Shown: positions 5,380 to 14,470 of the stretch, in pieces | How the letters are laid out: every line of letters starts with the position of its first letter | How positions within the stretch are numbered: position 1 is the stretch's first letter | NCBI GenBank assembly: GCA_016928775.1 | Contig: JAFGKD010000098.1 | Coordinates: forward strand, 1-64,000 | DNA from: Candidatus Zhuqueibacterota bacterium | GTDB lineage: Bacteria; Zhuqueibacterota; Zhuqueibacteria; Residuimicrobiales; Krinioviventaceae | DNA: 64,000 nucleotides | Direction of reading: 5' to 3' | The notes under the pieces: model-generated | The model's database searches: none | What the model was told of the DNA's origin: nothing | Seen by the model: the letters and a program-made list of their open reading frames with translations, nothing else | Made by a program: the position numbers and the translations under genes

Positions 5380-7671
5380 TCAGCTCGATTTAAAAAACTG
5401 CGGCTTGATATACGGCTTTTTCCGGCGTTTATCGGCAGATTTTTTTTCAATGCTCGTATAGTACTCGGCATGGTGATAATAGTTGTAACGAGAATAATAA
5501 CCATAGCCCCTTTTTGTCCCCACGCCGTTCAACACCGCACCAATAACTTTGGCATCAACTTTATCCAGGCGGCTGTAGGCATCCTTGACCAGGCGATAAT
5601 TAACTTTGCCGACGCGCACGACCAACAAGACGTTTTGTACCTTGGGTGCCAATATTTTCGGATCGCTAACCGCGATGAGCGGCGGCGAGTCAAAGATGAG
5701 GAGATCAAAACGATCTGTGAGTTTGGAGATCAGCTCGGTCATTTTGTGACTATCCAACATTTCCGCCGGATTCGGCGGCGAGGTACCGGCGGTGACGAGG
5801 GACAGGTTGGTGATCGCCGTCTTTTGAATAATCTCATCAACAGTCAGCTCGCGCGCCAAATAATCGGAAACACCCGGACTTTTTTCAACCTGAAATATTT
5901 TAGACTGCACCGGTTTACGCATGTCGCAGTCCACGATGAGCACTTTTTTCCCCAACTCGGCAAAAGAAATGGCTAAATTGGCCGTGTTCAAACTTTTACC
6001 CTCGCCGGGGGTGGCGCTGGTGAACATGATCGATTTGATTGGCTCATCCACATTGACGAATTGCAAATCCGTGCGCAGGTTGCGGTAGGACTCGACCAGC
6101 GGATTTTTGCTGCCCAACATCGGCAAGAGTTGAAAGATCCGCTCGTTCACCCCGTCTTTGGCTGGCTTGCCGTTTCGACGATCCTGCAGAACCGGAATTC
6201 TTTTGTCCCGGTCAGCTTTTTTGGTGACATAATCGATGTGCGGGATGGTGCCGATCGTCGAGAGGGCGAGATGTTTTTCGACATCTTCCGGCGTGTGTAT
6301 ACTCTGGTCCATCAAATCGAGCCCAAACGCCAGACCAACGCCGAGGCCAAGTCCCAGGATAACACCGACAAAAATATCGCGCATGGTGTTCTTGGGAATA
6401 GGCCGTTCCGGTATGGCTGGTGGTGAGATCACCTTGACACCGCCGGTGCCGGTAGCGGCTTTAATCTTGGCTTCTTCGCCTTTTTGAATGAGAAAATTGT
6501 ACAAGGTTGCATTCACCGTTTTGGCGCGCTGCAATTTGGCCAATTCTATCGAGTGCTCCAGCATGTTGGGATGCTGCTTGCGATAGGTATCGCGCAACGA
6601 GGTATAATAACGTTCCTGATTTTTCAGGGTGAACAGATTGAGCTCCTCTTCGATTTTGCGCTCCTGATAAACAGCCAATTCCTGCTCATCGCCGATCGCT
6701 CCTTGCGCGCTCGGATTTTCAGCGGAACGCTTGAGTACAGCGTTGCGCAGCTGTTGCTTGCGCTCATCGATTTCGTTAGCCAATTGCTGTATCTGTCGAC
6801 TGGATGCATTGTTTTCTTCCAGGGCATTTTTTTGATTCTGCAGTTGCTCTATTTCCTGACGCATCCAGACAATTTCTTCCGATTCGTTGTCCCACAGACT
6901 CGCTGCATTTTGATCTTTGAACTGGCTCAAACGCTCGTTGTAAACATCGAGATTGGCCTGGGCCAACTCGCGTTGGGTAGAGAGTTCGGTGATCTTGTTC
7001 TCAATTTCATTCAGCCGCTGGATAATGCCGTCGTTGACGTTCACCGCGGTAAATTTGGTCTTTGACTTGAACTCCTCCAATTTTCGCTCGGCGTTTTCCA
7101 GGTTTTCTTCGGCGAGCGCCACCTGCCTGTTCACATACTCGACCGTGGCGCGCGCCTGCTCTTCCTGAATTTCCCGCGAGCGGTCTTTATAGGCAATAGA
7201 GGCAATATCGACGATCCGATAAGCGACAATCGGATCAAAGGCGGTGATGCTCATGTACATGAGATCAGAATACTCTTCTTTGGACAGGCCGATTCGCCCC
7301 AGCAGGCCATAAATTTCCTCCGTGCTCAAACCGCCATTGGCCAATAAAATACTGTCATGCAGTGCGGCTTTGGTCACTTTATCGCGGAACAGCCCGCTGT
7401 TCATCACCGCCTGATAATATTCGATCGGCTTTTGCATCTGATAGTAATAATAGTATGGCATGCCGCTGCCGAGCCCGCCATCCTGGGTCTGCTCGGTGGA
7501 AAAGGTGACCCTGGAGCTGTAAATATCGGGACGCGTGAGCGCGTAGGCTAACACGATAACAAACACAACGATAAACACCACAAGAATGATCACCTTGCGT
7601 CGCAGGACGAGATCAAGATAATCTTCCAGATTCCATTCTTTGCCGTGTTGTGCGTTTGTGTTGGGGGGCAT
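5380..7671 (-). CDS. Wzc-like polysaccharide co-polymerase with tyrosine autokinase domain
   Basis: This 763-residue inner-membrane protein controls exopolysaccharide chain length and export. The Wzz domain begins with a transmembrane helix at 27-47. A long coiled-coil region (about 170-400) carries the GNVR-type segment, and a second membrane helix lies near 430-450. The cytoplasmic BY-kinase domain has Walker A TSATPGEGKS, Walker A' VLIVDCDMRKP and Walker B LLIFDSPP. It ends in a Tyr-rich cluster (GYGYYSRYNYYHHAEYYTSI), the expected autophosphorylation tail. It lies between the outer-membrane export gene and wlbA. Confidence 0.93.
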   Translation of the reverse strand: MPPNTNAQHGKEWNLEDYLDLVLRRKVIILVVFIVVFVIVLAYALTRPDIYSSRVTFSTEQTQDGGLGSGMPYYYYYQMQKPIEYYQAVMNSGLFRDKVTKAALHDSILLANGGLSTEEIYGLLGRIGLSKEEYSDLMYMSITAFDPIVAYRIVDIASIAYKDRSREIQEEQARATVEYVNRQVALAEENLENAERKLEEFKSKTKFTAVNVNDGIIQRLNEIENKITELSTQRELAQANLDVYNERLSQFKDQNAASLWDNESEEIVWMRQEIEQLQNQKNALEENNASSRQIQQLANEIDERKQQLRNAVLKRSAENPSAQGAIGDEQELAVYQERKIEEELNLFTLKNQERYYTSLRDTYRKQHPNMLEHSIELAKLQRAKTVNATLYNFLIQKGEEAKIKAATGTGGVKVISPPAIPERPIPKNTMRDIFVGVILGLGLGVGLAFGLDLMDQSIHTPEDVEKHLALSTIGTIPHIDYVTKKADRDKRIPVLQDRRNGKPAKDGVNERIFQLLPMLGSKNPLVESYRNLRTDLQFVNVDEPIKSIMFTSATPGEGKSLNTANLAISFAELGKKVLIVDCDMRKPVQSKIFQVEKSPGVSDYLARELTVDEIIQKTAITNLSLVTAGTSPPNPAEMLDSHKMTELISKLTDRFDLLIFDSPPLIAVSDPKILAPKVQNVLLVVRVGKVNYRLVKDAYSRLDKVDAKVIGAVLNGVGTKRGYGYYSRYNYYHHAEYYTSIEKKSADKRRKKPYIKPQFFKSS

Positions 7672-7679
7672 TAGCTTTT

Positions 7680-7887
7680 AACCTGGATTATTCACAAATT
7701 TCAGTTATACAAATAAAAACATACAGCTGCTATACAACAAGCCAAACCACAAACTTTCTCGAGGCAAACCTGAAAAATCCGTGCTCATCCGTGTGCATCC
7801 GTGTGCATTGTGGCTTGTAATTTGGCTGCGGCCAAAGGGCCGCGCCAAGTCCTTCGTGTGCTTTGTGGTTTAATAATTTCTCAGGTT
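7680..7887. repeat. Degenerate intergenic repeats (AACCTG...ATTATTCA and GTGTGC-rich)
   Basis: The 223-bp gap between the wza-like and wzc-like genes holds AACCTGGATTATTCACAAA at 7680, AACCTGAAAAATCCGTG at about 7769, tandem CATCCGTGTG words, a GGCTGCGGCCAAAGGGCCGC palindrome, and an inverted AATAATTTCTCAGGTT at about 7872-7887. The AACCTG-bounded unit matches the repeat at 5188-5354. No gene is present. Confidence 0.55.
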
Positions 7888-7894
7888 AAGCGAA

Positions 7895-8821
7895 TTAATT
7901 CCTGTATCGCTGAATTTGCGTTACTGTATAAATCATCGTTAAAATTGATGAAATAGGGCCAACAATCTGGAGAACATTTCGCCACAGCACTTTTTTTTCA
8001 GGGACAATGATAATATCGCCCGGAAGAATCTTTGGCAATTCATAGCGATAGGGCGCTTTGAAATATTCATTCAGGTTGAGCTCAATTTCTTTTGATTCAC
8101 TTGCCGTTGGCGAAACATGCCTTATTTTGGACATGTCAGCTTCTTTTTTCAAACCACCGGCCATAAAAATCATATCCAGCAATGTGGCGCCTTGCGGGGG
8201 TTCATAAACGCCGGGGTCATTGACGCTACCGATGACCTTGACGCTGGAAAAAATAGAATTGCCCGTGACCAGCACAATATCACCGCTTTGCAGCGTTGGA
8301 TTGTGTTTCAAATCACCCAATAGGTTGAGTCGATACAGGTTATACTGATATTTTTTCGCTTTGCCCGCTTCTTCGCGAATGAGACTGATCGCTTCAACGC
8401 TGGCGCCGGGCAGTGGGCCGCCGGCTTTAGCCAAAGCTTCCTGCAACGTTCCCTCGGCTGCAAGCTGAACGGTTCCGGGATTTTTAACATGCCCCAATAC
8501 GCTGACGACCAATACTTTGGTATCAGTAAAGCTGACCGTCATCACCGGCGGACCGTCCAGATAACGCGACAGTTGCGCTTCCATAAAACGACGCAGCTCA
8601 TCGAGCGTCATACCATCCACCGGGATATTCTGCATAAAAGGAAAGTCAATGGCCCCGCTTTGATTGACCGTCACCATACGCGACAGTTCCTGGTGACCAT
8701 AAACAACAATGTCAATTGTATCGCCTGGCCGGATCACCCGCGTTTGCGCATTCAGCAAGCCAGGGGAGATAAATAATACAGAGAAGAGAATATAGAGGAA
8801 TCTTTTTTGACGTCTTTTCAT
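7895..8821 (-). CDS. Wza-like outer-membrane polysaccharide export protein (SLBB)
   Basis: This is a 308-residue protein when started at ATG 8821 (MKRRQKRFLYILFSVLFISP), which gives a clean signal peptide ending at LLNAQ. The upstream in-frame extension is rejected. Residues of about 27-105 are the Poly_export domain (VIRPGDTIDIVVYGHQELSR). Two SLBB domains follow (VSVLGHVKNPGTVQLAAEG and VIGSVNDPGVYEPPQGATLL), and there is a C-terminal membrane helix near 290. It forms the exit channel that works with the Wzc-like kinase encoded just downstream. It lacks a lipobox Cys, so it is probably not a lipoprotein like classical Wza. Confidence 0.88.
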   Translation of the reverse strand: MKRRQKRFLYILFSVLFISPGLLNAQTRVIRPGDTIDIVVYGHQELSRMVTVNQSGAIDFPFMQNIPVDGMTLDELRRFMEAQLSRYLDGPPVMTVSFTDTKVLVVSVLGHVKNPGTVQLAAEGTLQEALAKAGGPLPGASVEAISLIREEAGKAKKYQYNLYRLNLLGDLKHNPTLQSGDIVLVTGNSIFSSVKVIGSVNDPGVYEPPQGATLLDMIFMAGGLKKEADMSKIRHVSPTASESKEIELNLNEYFKAPYRYELPKILPGDIIIVPEKKVLWRNVLQIVGPISSILTMIYTVTQIQRYRN

Positions 8822-9548
8822 GATGCTCAGCTGCCAGATTGTTAGCACAATAATGTAGAAACGGGTGGACACAGCTTCGCCATGTCACTTACATGGTCAA
8901 TGTGTGAGAAAAAATAATGTCATGATATCAGCCACCTTTCTACTCTGGTATTTACGCAACGGCCCGTCCCGATCATCTTTAATTAATAATATATGAAACG
9001 AAGGTCTTGTTTGCGTAAACCTATCCTGCTCACTGCACGATGTTTTTGTGGCTAGATGTTATGATTTGTGTTGCCCTGCTACGATGCCTACCATTTTTGA
9101 GAGATCGACGCTGGCAAAAATCCCGCCCGCCCATCGTCCTCCAAAGTGGGTGTTCATGTTCGAGGCAAGGGGAATATAATAATTCATATTCTCATTTGAA
9201 ATGAATTCTTGATCTTTGTTACAGTTTCTGAAAAGATATTACCATCGATTCCGGATTATGCGGAATATGGCGAGCACTAAATTTTGACCTGAAAAATTTG
9301 CTCACGTGTGCAAAGATTATTCAACGAGATTTTGGCACAACTGTCTGTTATGGATGCGATCACCCAAATTGACGGCTTTGCCGCCATGTATTCACAAAGA
9401 GAATGCACTCCAAATAGGCACTACTTTTCTGAGTTAATGGAACAATCAGTATGAAATGCTTGATTTTCTTGTTACATTTATTTAAATTTGCACGCTTTAT
9501 ACCAAACCAGGATCGAAATAAAGAACTGCATATAAAGGAGTTGATAAA
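8822..9548. other. Gene-free 727-bp region between divergent wza-like gene and rpmB
   Basis: No convincing ORF or RNA gene is seen. It contains one AACCTG-type fragment (GACCTGAAAAATTTGCTCAC near 9285) followed by GTGTGCAAAG and must hold the divergent promoters of the export operon and rpmB. I could not pick out a confident -35/-10 pair. Confidence 0.5.
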
Positions 9549-9740
9549 ATGGCAAAGAAATGTGATATTTGCGGCAAAGGACCTCTTGTGGGCAATAATG
9601 TGAGTCACGCCCACAACGTGACCAAAAGACGCTGGATGCCGAATCTGAAAAAAATGCGCATAAAAGCGGGTAGTGGCACGCGCCTGGCCTATGTCTGCAC
9701 AAAGTGCCTGCGCGCTGGCAAGGTTGTCAAAGCTTTATAG
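9549..9740 (+). CDS. rpmB: 50S ribosomal protein L28
   Basis: This 63-residue ribosomal protein of the large subunit begins MAKKCDICGKGPLVGNNVSH and continues RRWMPNLKKMRI, the standard L28 sequence. Two Cys pairs (CDIC near the N-terminus, CTKC near residue 54) form a zinc-ribbon version of the protein. ATAAAGGAG lies 7 bases upstream of the ATG. It is a single-gene transcription unit closed by the hairpin at 9852. Confidence 0.97.
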   Translation: MAKKCDICGKGPLVGNNVSHAHNVTKRRWMPNLKKMRIKAGSGTRLAYVCTKCLRAGKVVKAL

Positions 9741-9850
9741 ATAGGTCATCAACTATCGATTCATGTTAAAATATAAAGATCAGAATACCCATCCCCCCGA
9801 ATCAATAGTCCCCGCTTCACCTCCTCCTTCAACTATCTGACTTGATTAAG

Positions 9851-9882
9851 AAAGAGCCTTCTTCCGAAGGCTCTTTTGATTT
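9851..9882. terminator. Intrinsic terminator between rpmB and ftsZ, likely bidirectional
   Basis: AAGAGCCTTC, loop TTCC, GAAGGCTCTT forms a 10-bp stem followed by TTGATTTTTG on the plus strand. The opposite strand also has T-rich DNA after the stem, so it can end both rpmB and the convergent dcw cluster. Confidence 0.88.
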
Positions 9883-9974
9883 TTGCGGCGTTTCGTTGTG
9901 AATGGACGTTTTTATATATTGTTCATCTGTTGGGATAAACGAACGCCACAGGAGTGAGAAGTTGTTGATCTGGC

Positions 9975-11315
9975 TTAGCTCAACATATTCCACCGACGAC
10001 GACGAACCGCCGGGATTTCATAATCTTCTTTTGTCGGCTCATCATTGTCAAACAGATCATATTTGATATCAGATTTTTCCAGCTTGTCGAGCGAGTCAAT
10101 GATCTTGCTGTTGCCATTGTTATTGTTCGAGTCAGTATGCTTGTCCGATTCTCGCGTGTTTTTCAGGTCGACTGTCGCATAGCTGCCACTTCTGGAATCA
10201 AAGTCATAATGATTCGCATTGGTATTCTTGAGATCCTGGGTTATCTCGGCCATACGATCAATCGCCGGAATCTCGCGCCGATCCACACCTTTCAAACGCG
10301 TCACATCGTAACGCGGTCTCTGCAGACTCGGGTGGTGATAGCGATGCGGTGATGCCGATAATCCCGTGGCAATAACAGTGATTCGTATTTCGTCGCTGAC
10401 ATTATTGTCCACCACAGCGCCAAGAATGATATTTGCGTTTGGACCGGCTTCGCTTTGAATGATGCTCGCCGCTTCACTCACGTCATGTAGTGTCAGGTCG
10501 CTGCCACCGCAAATATTAACCAGCAACCCACGCGCACCGTTGATCGAAATATTCTCCAGCAACGGGCTACGGATCGCTTGTTCGGCCGCCAATCGGGCAC
10601 GATTCTCGCCGGAAACGACCGAGGTGCCCATCAGTGAATCGCCAGCTTCGGACATGACCGTGACAATATCCGCAAAATCCAGGTTGATCAAGCCGGGAAT
10701 CGTGATCAAATCAGAAATACCTTTGGTCGCGCTGTGCAAAATTTCATCCGCATACAGGAAACCTTCGTTCAATGGCGTCTCTTTCGGGACGATCGTCAGC
10801 AGCCGTTCATTCGGAATGACAATCAACGTATCGACTGTTTGCTTGAATTCGGAGATTCCCTTTTCAGCGCGTTCCATTCGTTTGGGACCTTCGAATTTAA
10901 AGGGCGTCGTGACGATGCCGACGGTCAGGGCGCCAATGTCCTTTGACACCTCGGCCACCACCGGCGAGGCGCCGGTGCCCGTGCCGCCACCCATACCACC
11001 GGTGATGAACACCATGTTGGAATCAGATAAAACATCATGAATCGCGGTGCGATCTTCTTCCGCTGCTCGCCGCCCTTTATCCGGATCTGCTCCGGCTCCC
11101 AGGGCTTGCGTTGTTTTGGTGCCAATCTGTACCTTTATTGGTGCCTTGCACATATTTAACGCCTGTTCATCCGTATTAATCGCGATAAATTCAACGCCTT
11201 TCAAGCCCTCGTCAATCATCCGATTGATCGCATTGCCACCTGCGCCACCCACGCCGACAACCTTGAGCTTGGCGCTCTGCCTGGAGACTTCTTCAAAATC
11301 AATTGCTAGGCTCAT
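9975..11315 (-). CDS. ftsZ: Cell division protein FtsZ
   Basis: This 446-residue tubulin-like GTPase forms the cytokinetic ring. The GTP-binding loops are clear: VGVGGAGGNAINRM near residue 20, the tubulin signature GGMGGGTGTGASP near 107, and NLDFADIVTVM near 205. Residues from about 320 on are a variable linker with an Asn run. The extreme C-terminus reads EDYEIPAVRRRRWNML, a variant of the conserved D-IPAFLRR peptide that binds FtsA. Here Phe-Leu is replaced by Val-Arg, giving four Arg in a row. It is the last gene of the dcw cluster, 72 bp after ftsA. Confidence 0.97.
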   Translation of the reverse strand: MSLAIDFEEVSRQSAKLKVVGVGGAGGNAINRMIDEGLKGVEFIAINTDEQALNMCKAPIKVQIGTKTTQALGAGADPDKGRRAAEEDRTAIHDVLSDSNMVFITGGMGGGTGTGASPVVAEVSKDIGALTVGIVTTPFKFEGPKRMERAEKGISEFKQTVDTLIVIPNERLLTIVPKETPLNEGFLYADEILHSATKGISDLITIPGLINLDFADIVTVMSEAGDSLMGTSVVSGENRARLAAEQAIRSPLLENISINGARGLLVNICGGSDLTLHDVSEAASIIQSEAGPNANIILGAVVDNNVSDEIRITVIATGLSASPHRYHHPSLQRPRYDVTRLKGVDRREIPAIDRMAEITQDLKNTNANHYDFDSRSGSYATVDLKNTRESDKHTDSNNNNGNSKIIDSLDKLEKSDIKYDLFDNDEPTKEDYEIPAVRRRRWNMLS

Positions 11316-11387
11316 AACCCACTCCTTTATTTTGTTTCAAAAATTCGATACTCCCTCCCAACAAGGTGTGTATCGACAAGATTCTTG

Positions 11388-12629
11388 TTAATAGACACTC
11401 ACTGTACTGAACCAACGCCGAAAACGTTTCTTGATACTTTCGAACGCACTGCTCTCACCTTTTGCCATATGCCCGTCAATTTCATGCATATGCTTTTTAC
11501 CGTAAATGATCAATCCAACGCCGGTGGCCGATTGCGGATTGCCGGCTTCTTCCACCATTCCTGTGAAACCCTGCGGTACGCCAAGCCTGACCGGCATATT
11601 AAAAATATCCTCAGCTAATTCGACTGTACCCGGAAGCAATGATCCGCCACCGGTCAACACAAGACCCGTTGTCATGAGATTGATGTAATCGGACTTTTTG
11701 ATCTCCTCAAAAGACAGCGACAGTATTTCAGCCATACGCGGCTGGATGATATCAACTAACAAATTCTTGGAAATCTTGCGGTCTGATACATGATTCACGT
11801 CGGTGACCGTGACGTATACGTCCCGGTCGGCCTCTGAATGCAACACTCGACCGTGTTCAATTTTTAGCTTTTCCGCGGCATCAAGCGGAGTGCGCAAGAC
11901 AATGGCCAGATCATTGGTCACGTTTTTGCCGCCAAGGGCGACCACCGAAGTGTGCCGAATACATCCCTCGTAAAACATCGCAATGTCACTGGTACCGCCA
12001 CCAATGTCAATGATGATACAACCCAACTCTTTCTGATCATCGTTGAGCACCGAAAAGCTGGACGCCAATGGCTCCAGCACGATATCAGCCACTGTATAAC
12101 CGGCCTTTTCGATGCAGCGATGAATGTTCTGCGCTGACGCAATGGCGCCGGTGACAATATGAACCTCGGCTTCCAGGCGTACGCCTTTCATACCGACCGG
12201 ATCGCGAATACCCTTCATATCATCCACCATAAACTCTTGCGGCAGAATGTGAATGATCTCTCGATCAATGGGCAAGGCCACTGCTTTCGCCGCGTCGATG
12301 ACGCGGCGTACATCATCGGAGGTCACCTCCGAACCCTCGCCCGATACCGCCACAACACCACGGCCGTTGATGCTTCTGATGTGGTCTCCGGCTATACCTA
12401 CAAATACGGAATCCACATCCACGTCCGCCATATCCTCTGCCTTTTTCACCGCAGCTTGTATGGATCGAACCGTTTTGTCAACATCAACAACAACACCGTA
12501 TTTCAATCCATCGGATTGATTTGATCCGACGCCAATAATTCGAATATCGTCGTCACTGATCTCGGCAATAAAACAGCCGATTTTTGTCGTGCCGATATCA
12601 ACGCTGGTAATAATTTCTACATCTTGCAT
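11388..12629 (-). CDS. ftsA: Cell division protein FtsA
   Basis: This 413-residue actin-like ATPase tethers FtsZ to the membrane. It has the phosphate-1 motif TSVDIGTTKIGCFIAE at residue 8, phosphate-2 IIIDIGGGTSDIAMF near 206, and adenosine motif LVLTGGGSLLPG near 335. The C-terminal FESIKKRFRRWFSTVSVY is the amphipathic membrane-targeting helix. It lies between ftsQ and ftsZ, the usual order, and is 17 bases downstream of ftsQ. Confidence 0.96.
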   Translation of the reverse strand: MQDVEIITSVDIGTTKIGCFIAEISDDDIRIIGVGSNQSDGLKYGVVVDVDKTVRSIQAAVKKAEDMADVDVDSVFVGIAGDHIRSINGRGVVAVSGEGSEVTSDDVRRVIDAAKAVALPIDREIIHILPQEFMVDDMKGIRDPVGMKGVRLEAEVHIVTGAIASAQNIHRCIEKAGYTVADIVLEPLASSFSVLNDDQKELGCIIIDIGGGTSDIAMFYEGCIRHTSVVALGGKNVTNDLAIVLRTPLDAAEKLKIEHGRVLHSEADRDVYVTVTDVNHVSDRKISKNLLVDIIQPRMAEILSLSFEEIKKSDYINLMTTGLVLTGGGSLLPGTVELAEDIFNMPVRLGVPQGFTGMVEEAGNPQSATGVGLIIYGKKHMHEIDGHMAKGESSAFESIKKRFRRWFSTVSVY

Positions 12630-12646
12630 AAGCGCCCCATTAGAGA

Positions 12647-13357
12647 TTACACGTTCTTTTTAACTATTATATGATTCTCCACCCGGAGATCCAGATATAA
12701 TGCTTTTTTTGTCAACTCACTCGCACCAAGTTGTTTCTGGTAGGAAACAAAATTTTTTATCTTTTGCTCCCAGCCACCCTCGCCAAATAAAACCGGAATC
12801 ACTTTTCCCAGATTCATATAGACAATCAGGTTCTTGTCCTCTATTTTTATTTCCGAAACAAAGCTTTTTAGTGCATCATTATTCTCCAGCTCACCCAATA
12901 AATGCAGCGCATTCTTTGTTCCTTGATCAATTAATCGTCGCCCATTCTTTTCGAGAAGAAAAGAATCACTGCTGATCACCGGAAGATCATAAAACTCGCA
13001 CGAATCTGCCGCGCCCATAATTTTGCCGGTTTTTGTGATGAGATAGAGCTTGTCAATATTCACATACGCCACCGGTTTGCCAAAATTTGACGGCGCCAAA
13101 TCAGAGATTTCCGACGCCGGGATCGCTGCTGTCGCTGTACCACTTTGCACAATGCTGTTGTACAATTTTTGTAGCCATAAAGTTTTTTCCTCTTCGAACG
13201 CGCCCATATTTGGGTGCGGCTCCGCTCGCCTCATCTTTGGCTCACTGGCCGTCGCTTTGAGCACCCACAAGTTGAACACCAGGGCGCTCAGGACAATGCT
13301 GGACAGTACAGCAGCGAGGCGTCCGAACCGTTCTATTTTTTGATTCACGTTCGTCAT
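12647..13357 (-). CDS. ftsQ: FtsQ-like divisome protein without a recognisable POTRA domain
   Basis: This 236-residue protein has a short cytoplasmic N-terminus, one membrane helix (about 15-35), then a periplasmic part. The second half has the FtsQ beta-domain features YLITKTGKIM near 110 and YLDLRVENHIIVKK at the end. The segment just after the membrane helix, where FtsQ normally has a POTRA domain, is Glu/Pro-rich and does not show the V-x-V-x-G-N pattern. The position between murG and ftsA, and the 4-base overlap with murG, support the identity. The call rests on topology, position and the C-terminal motif. Confidence 0.75.
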   Translation of the reverse strand: MTNVNQKIERFGRLAAVLSSIVLSALVFNLWVLKATASEPKMRRAEPHPNMGAFEEEKTLWLQKLYNSIVQSGTATAAIPASEISDLAPSNFGKPVAYVNIDKLYLITKTGKIMGAADSCEFYDLPVISSDSFLLEKNGRRLIDQGTKNALHLLGELENNDALKSFVSEIKIEDKNLIVYMNLGKVIPVLFGEGGWEQKIKNFVSYQKQLGASELTKKALYLDLRVENHIIVKKNV

Positions 13358-14460
13358 ACGTCTCTCCTCGCAATCGCAAAGATAGAATTGACGATTTCAT
13401 CCGTCGCGTTGGGAAACGAACTTTGTCGCATGGCTTCTGCCATCTGTGAGCGTTTCTGCTCATCCTTCAGCAGTGACATCAATTCGGTCGATAGTCTTTC
13501 AAGTTTATCCTGCATCAGGACGATGCAGGCATTATTTTTTTCCAAAGCCCTGGCATTGGTATATTGATGATTTGCCGCCGCATACGGATAGGGCACCAGA
13601 ATGGATGGCACCCCGGCCAATGTCAATTCCGCTATTGTCAAGGCTCCGGCGCGCGTCAACGCCATATCTGCTGCGCGATAGGCCGCTTCCATGTCGGAGA
13701 TATACGCTGAAATCCATATTCGATCCGCATAAGACTTGACTGCTCTTTGTATCGCGTTGTAATCCGCCTGGCCTGTGCTCCAAATGATCTGAAGAGATGA
13801 AGCGGTCATCAATTCGGCCAAAGAATCGAGCAAGGCCTGGTTGATCGCATGCGCGCCCTGACTGCCACCGTAAACCAGGAGAACTGGATAGTCCGGATTC
13901 AGGCCAAATTTGGCGCACGCCTGTTTTTTATTCTTTGACAACTCAAATTTTCGCACCGGATTACCGGTTAATACCAGGTTATCCGTCCTTTTAAAATAAG
14001 ACCGCGATTCTTCGAAACTGATATGCACGCGTTTGACCCACCGAGACAGCAGGCGAGTGGTCAAGCCGGGATAGCTATTTTGCTCCTGAATCAGCGTTGG
14101 GATACCGAGCAGGGCTGCGCTGAATACCACAGGACCGCTCACATAACCACCGGTACCAATGACCGCATTCGGCTTGTATTTCAATAACAGGGAGAAGCAC
14201 TGTACCACACCTTTGATCAGCACAAACGGCACCAGGATATTCTTTAACGTCAGACTGCGAGTGACACCTCGCACAGCAACGCAGGACAGCGGGAAACCAA
14301 GTTCGGGAATGAGACGATTCTCCAGACCACGGCGCGTGCCGACAAAACGAATATAACTCTGCGGTCGCAGCTCTTTGATGCGCTGCGCCATCGCTACGGC
14401 CGGGTAGAGATGTCCGCCAGTGCCACCACCGGCAAAAATATATGTTTCAGCGTTGCTCAC
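13354..14460 (-). CDS. murG: UDP-GlcNAc:lipid I N-acetylglucosaminyltransferase MurG
   Basis: This 368-residue GT28-family enzyme converts lipid I to lipid II at the inner face of the membrane. Start GTG 14460 is chosen because AAGGAAG sits 5 bases upstream, right after the ftsW stop. The longer reading overlaps ftsW. Motifs: FAGGGTGGHLYPAVA near residue 10, GTGGYVSGPVV near 100, IQEQNSYPG near 121, and the donor-binding ALTRAGALTIAELTLAG and PYPYAAANHQYTNA near 260-300. It overlaps ftsQ by 4 bases. Confidence 0.96.
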   Translation of the reverse strand: MSNAETYIFAGGGTGGHLYPAVAMAQRIKELRPQSYIRFVGTRRGLENRLIPELGFPLSCVAVRGVTRSLTLKNILVPFVLIKGVVQCFSLLLKYKPNAVIGTGGYVSGPVVFSAALLGIPTLIQEQNSYPGLTTRLLSRWVKRVHISFEESRSYFKRTDNLVLTGNPVRKFELSKNKKQACAKFGLNPDYPVLLVYGGSQGAHAINQALLDSLAELMTASSLQIIWSTGQADYNAIQRAVKSYADRIWISAYISDMEAAYRAADMALTRAGALTIAELTLAGVPSILVPYPYAAANHQYTNARALEKNNACIVLMQDKLERLSTELMSLLKDEQKRSQMAEAMRQSSFPNATDEIVNSIFAIARRDV

Positions 14461-14470
14461 AAATCTTCCT

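Noticed and set aside
5257..7168. Long plus-strand open frames opposite the Wzc-like gene
   Set aside because: They lie antisense to a strongly recognised coding region, have no ribosome sites or domain signatures, and follow its codon bias.
9360..9702. Minus-strand open frames overlapping rpmB
   Set aside because: They are antisense to L28 and extend into A/T-rich spacer. No recognisable product.
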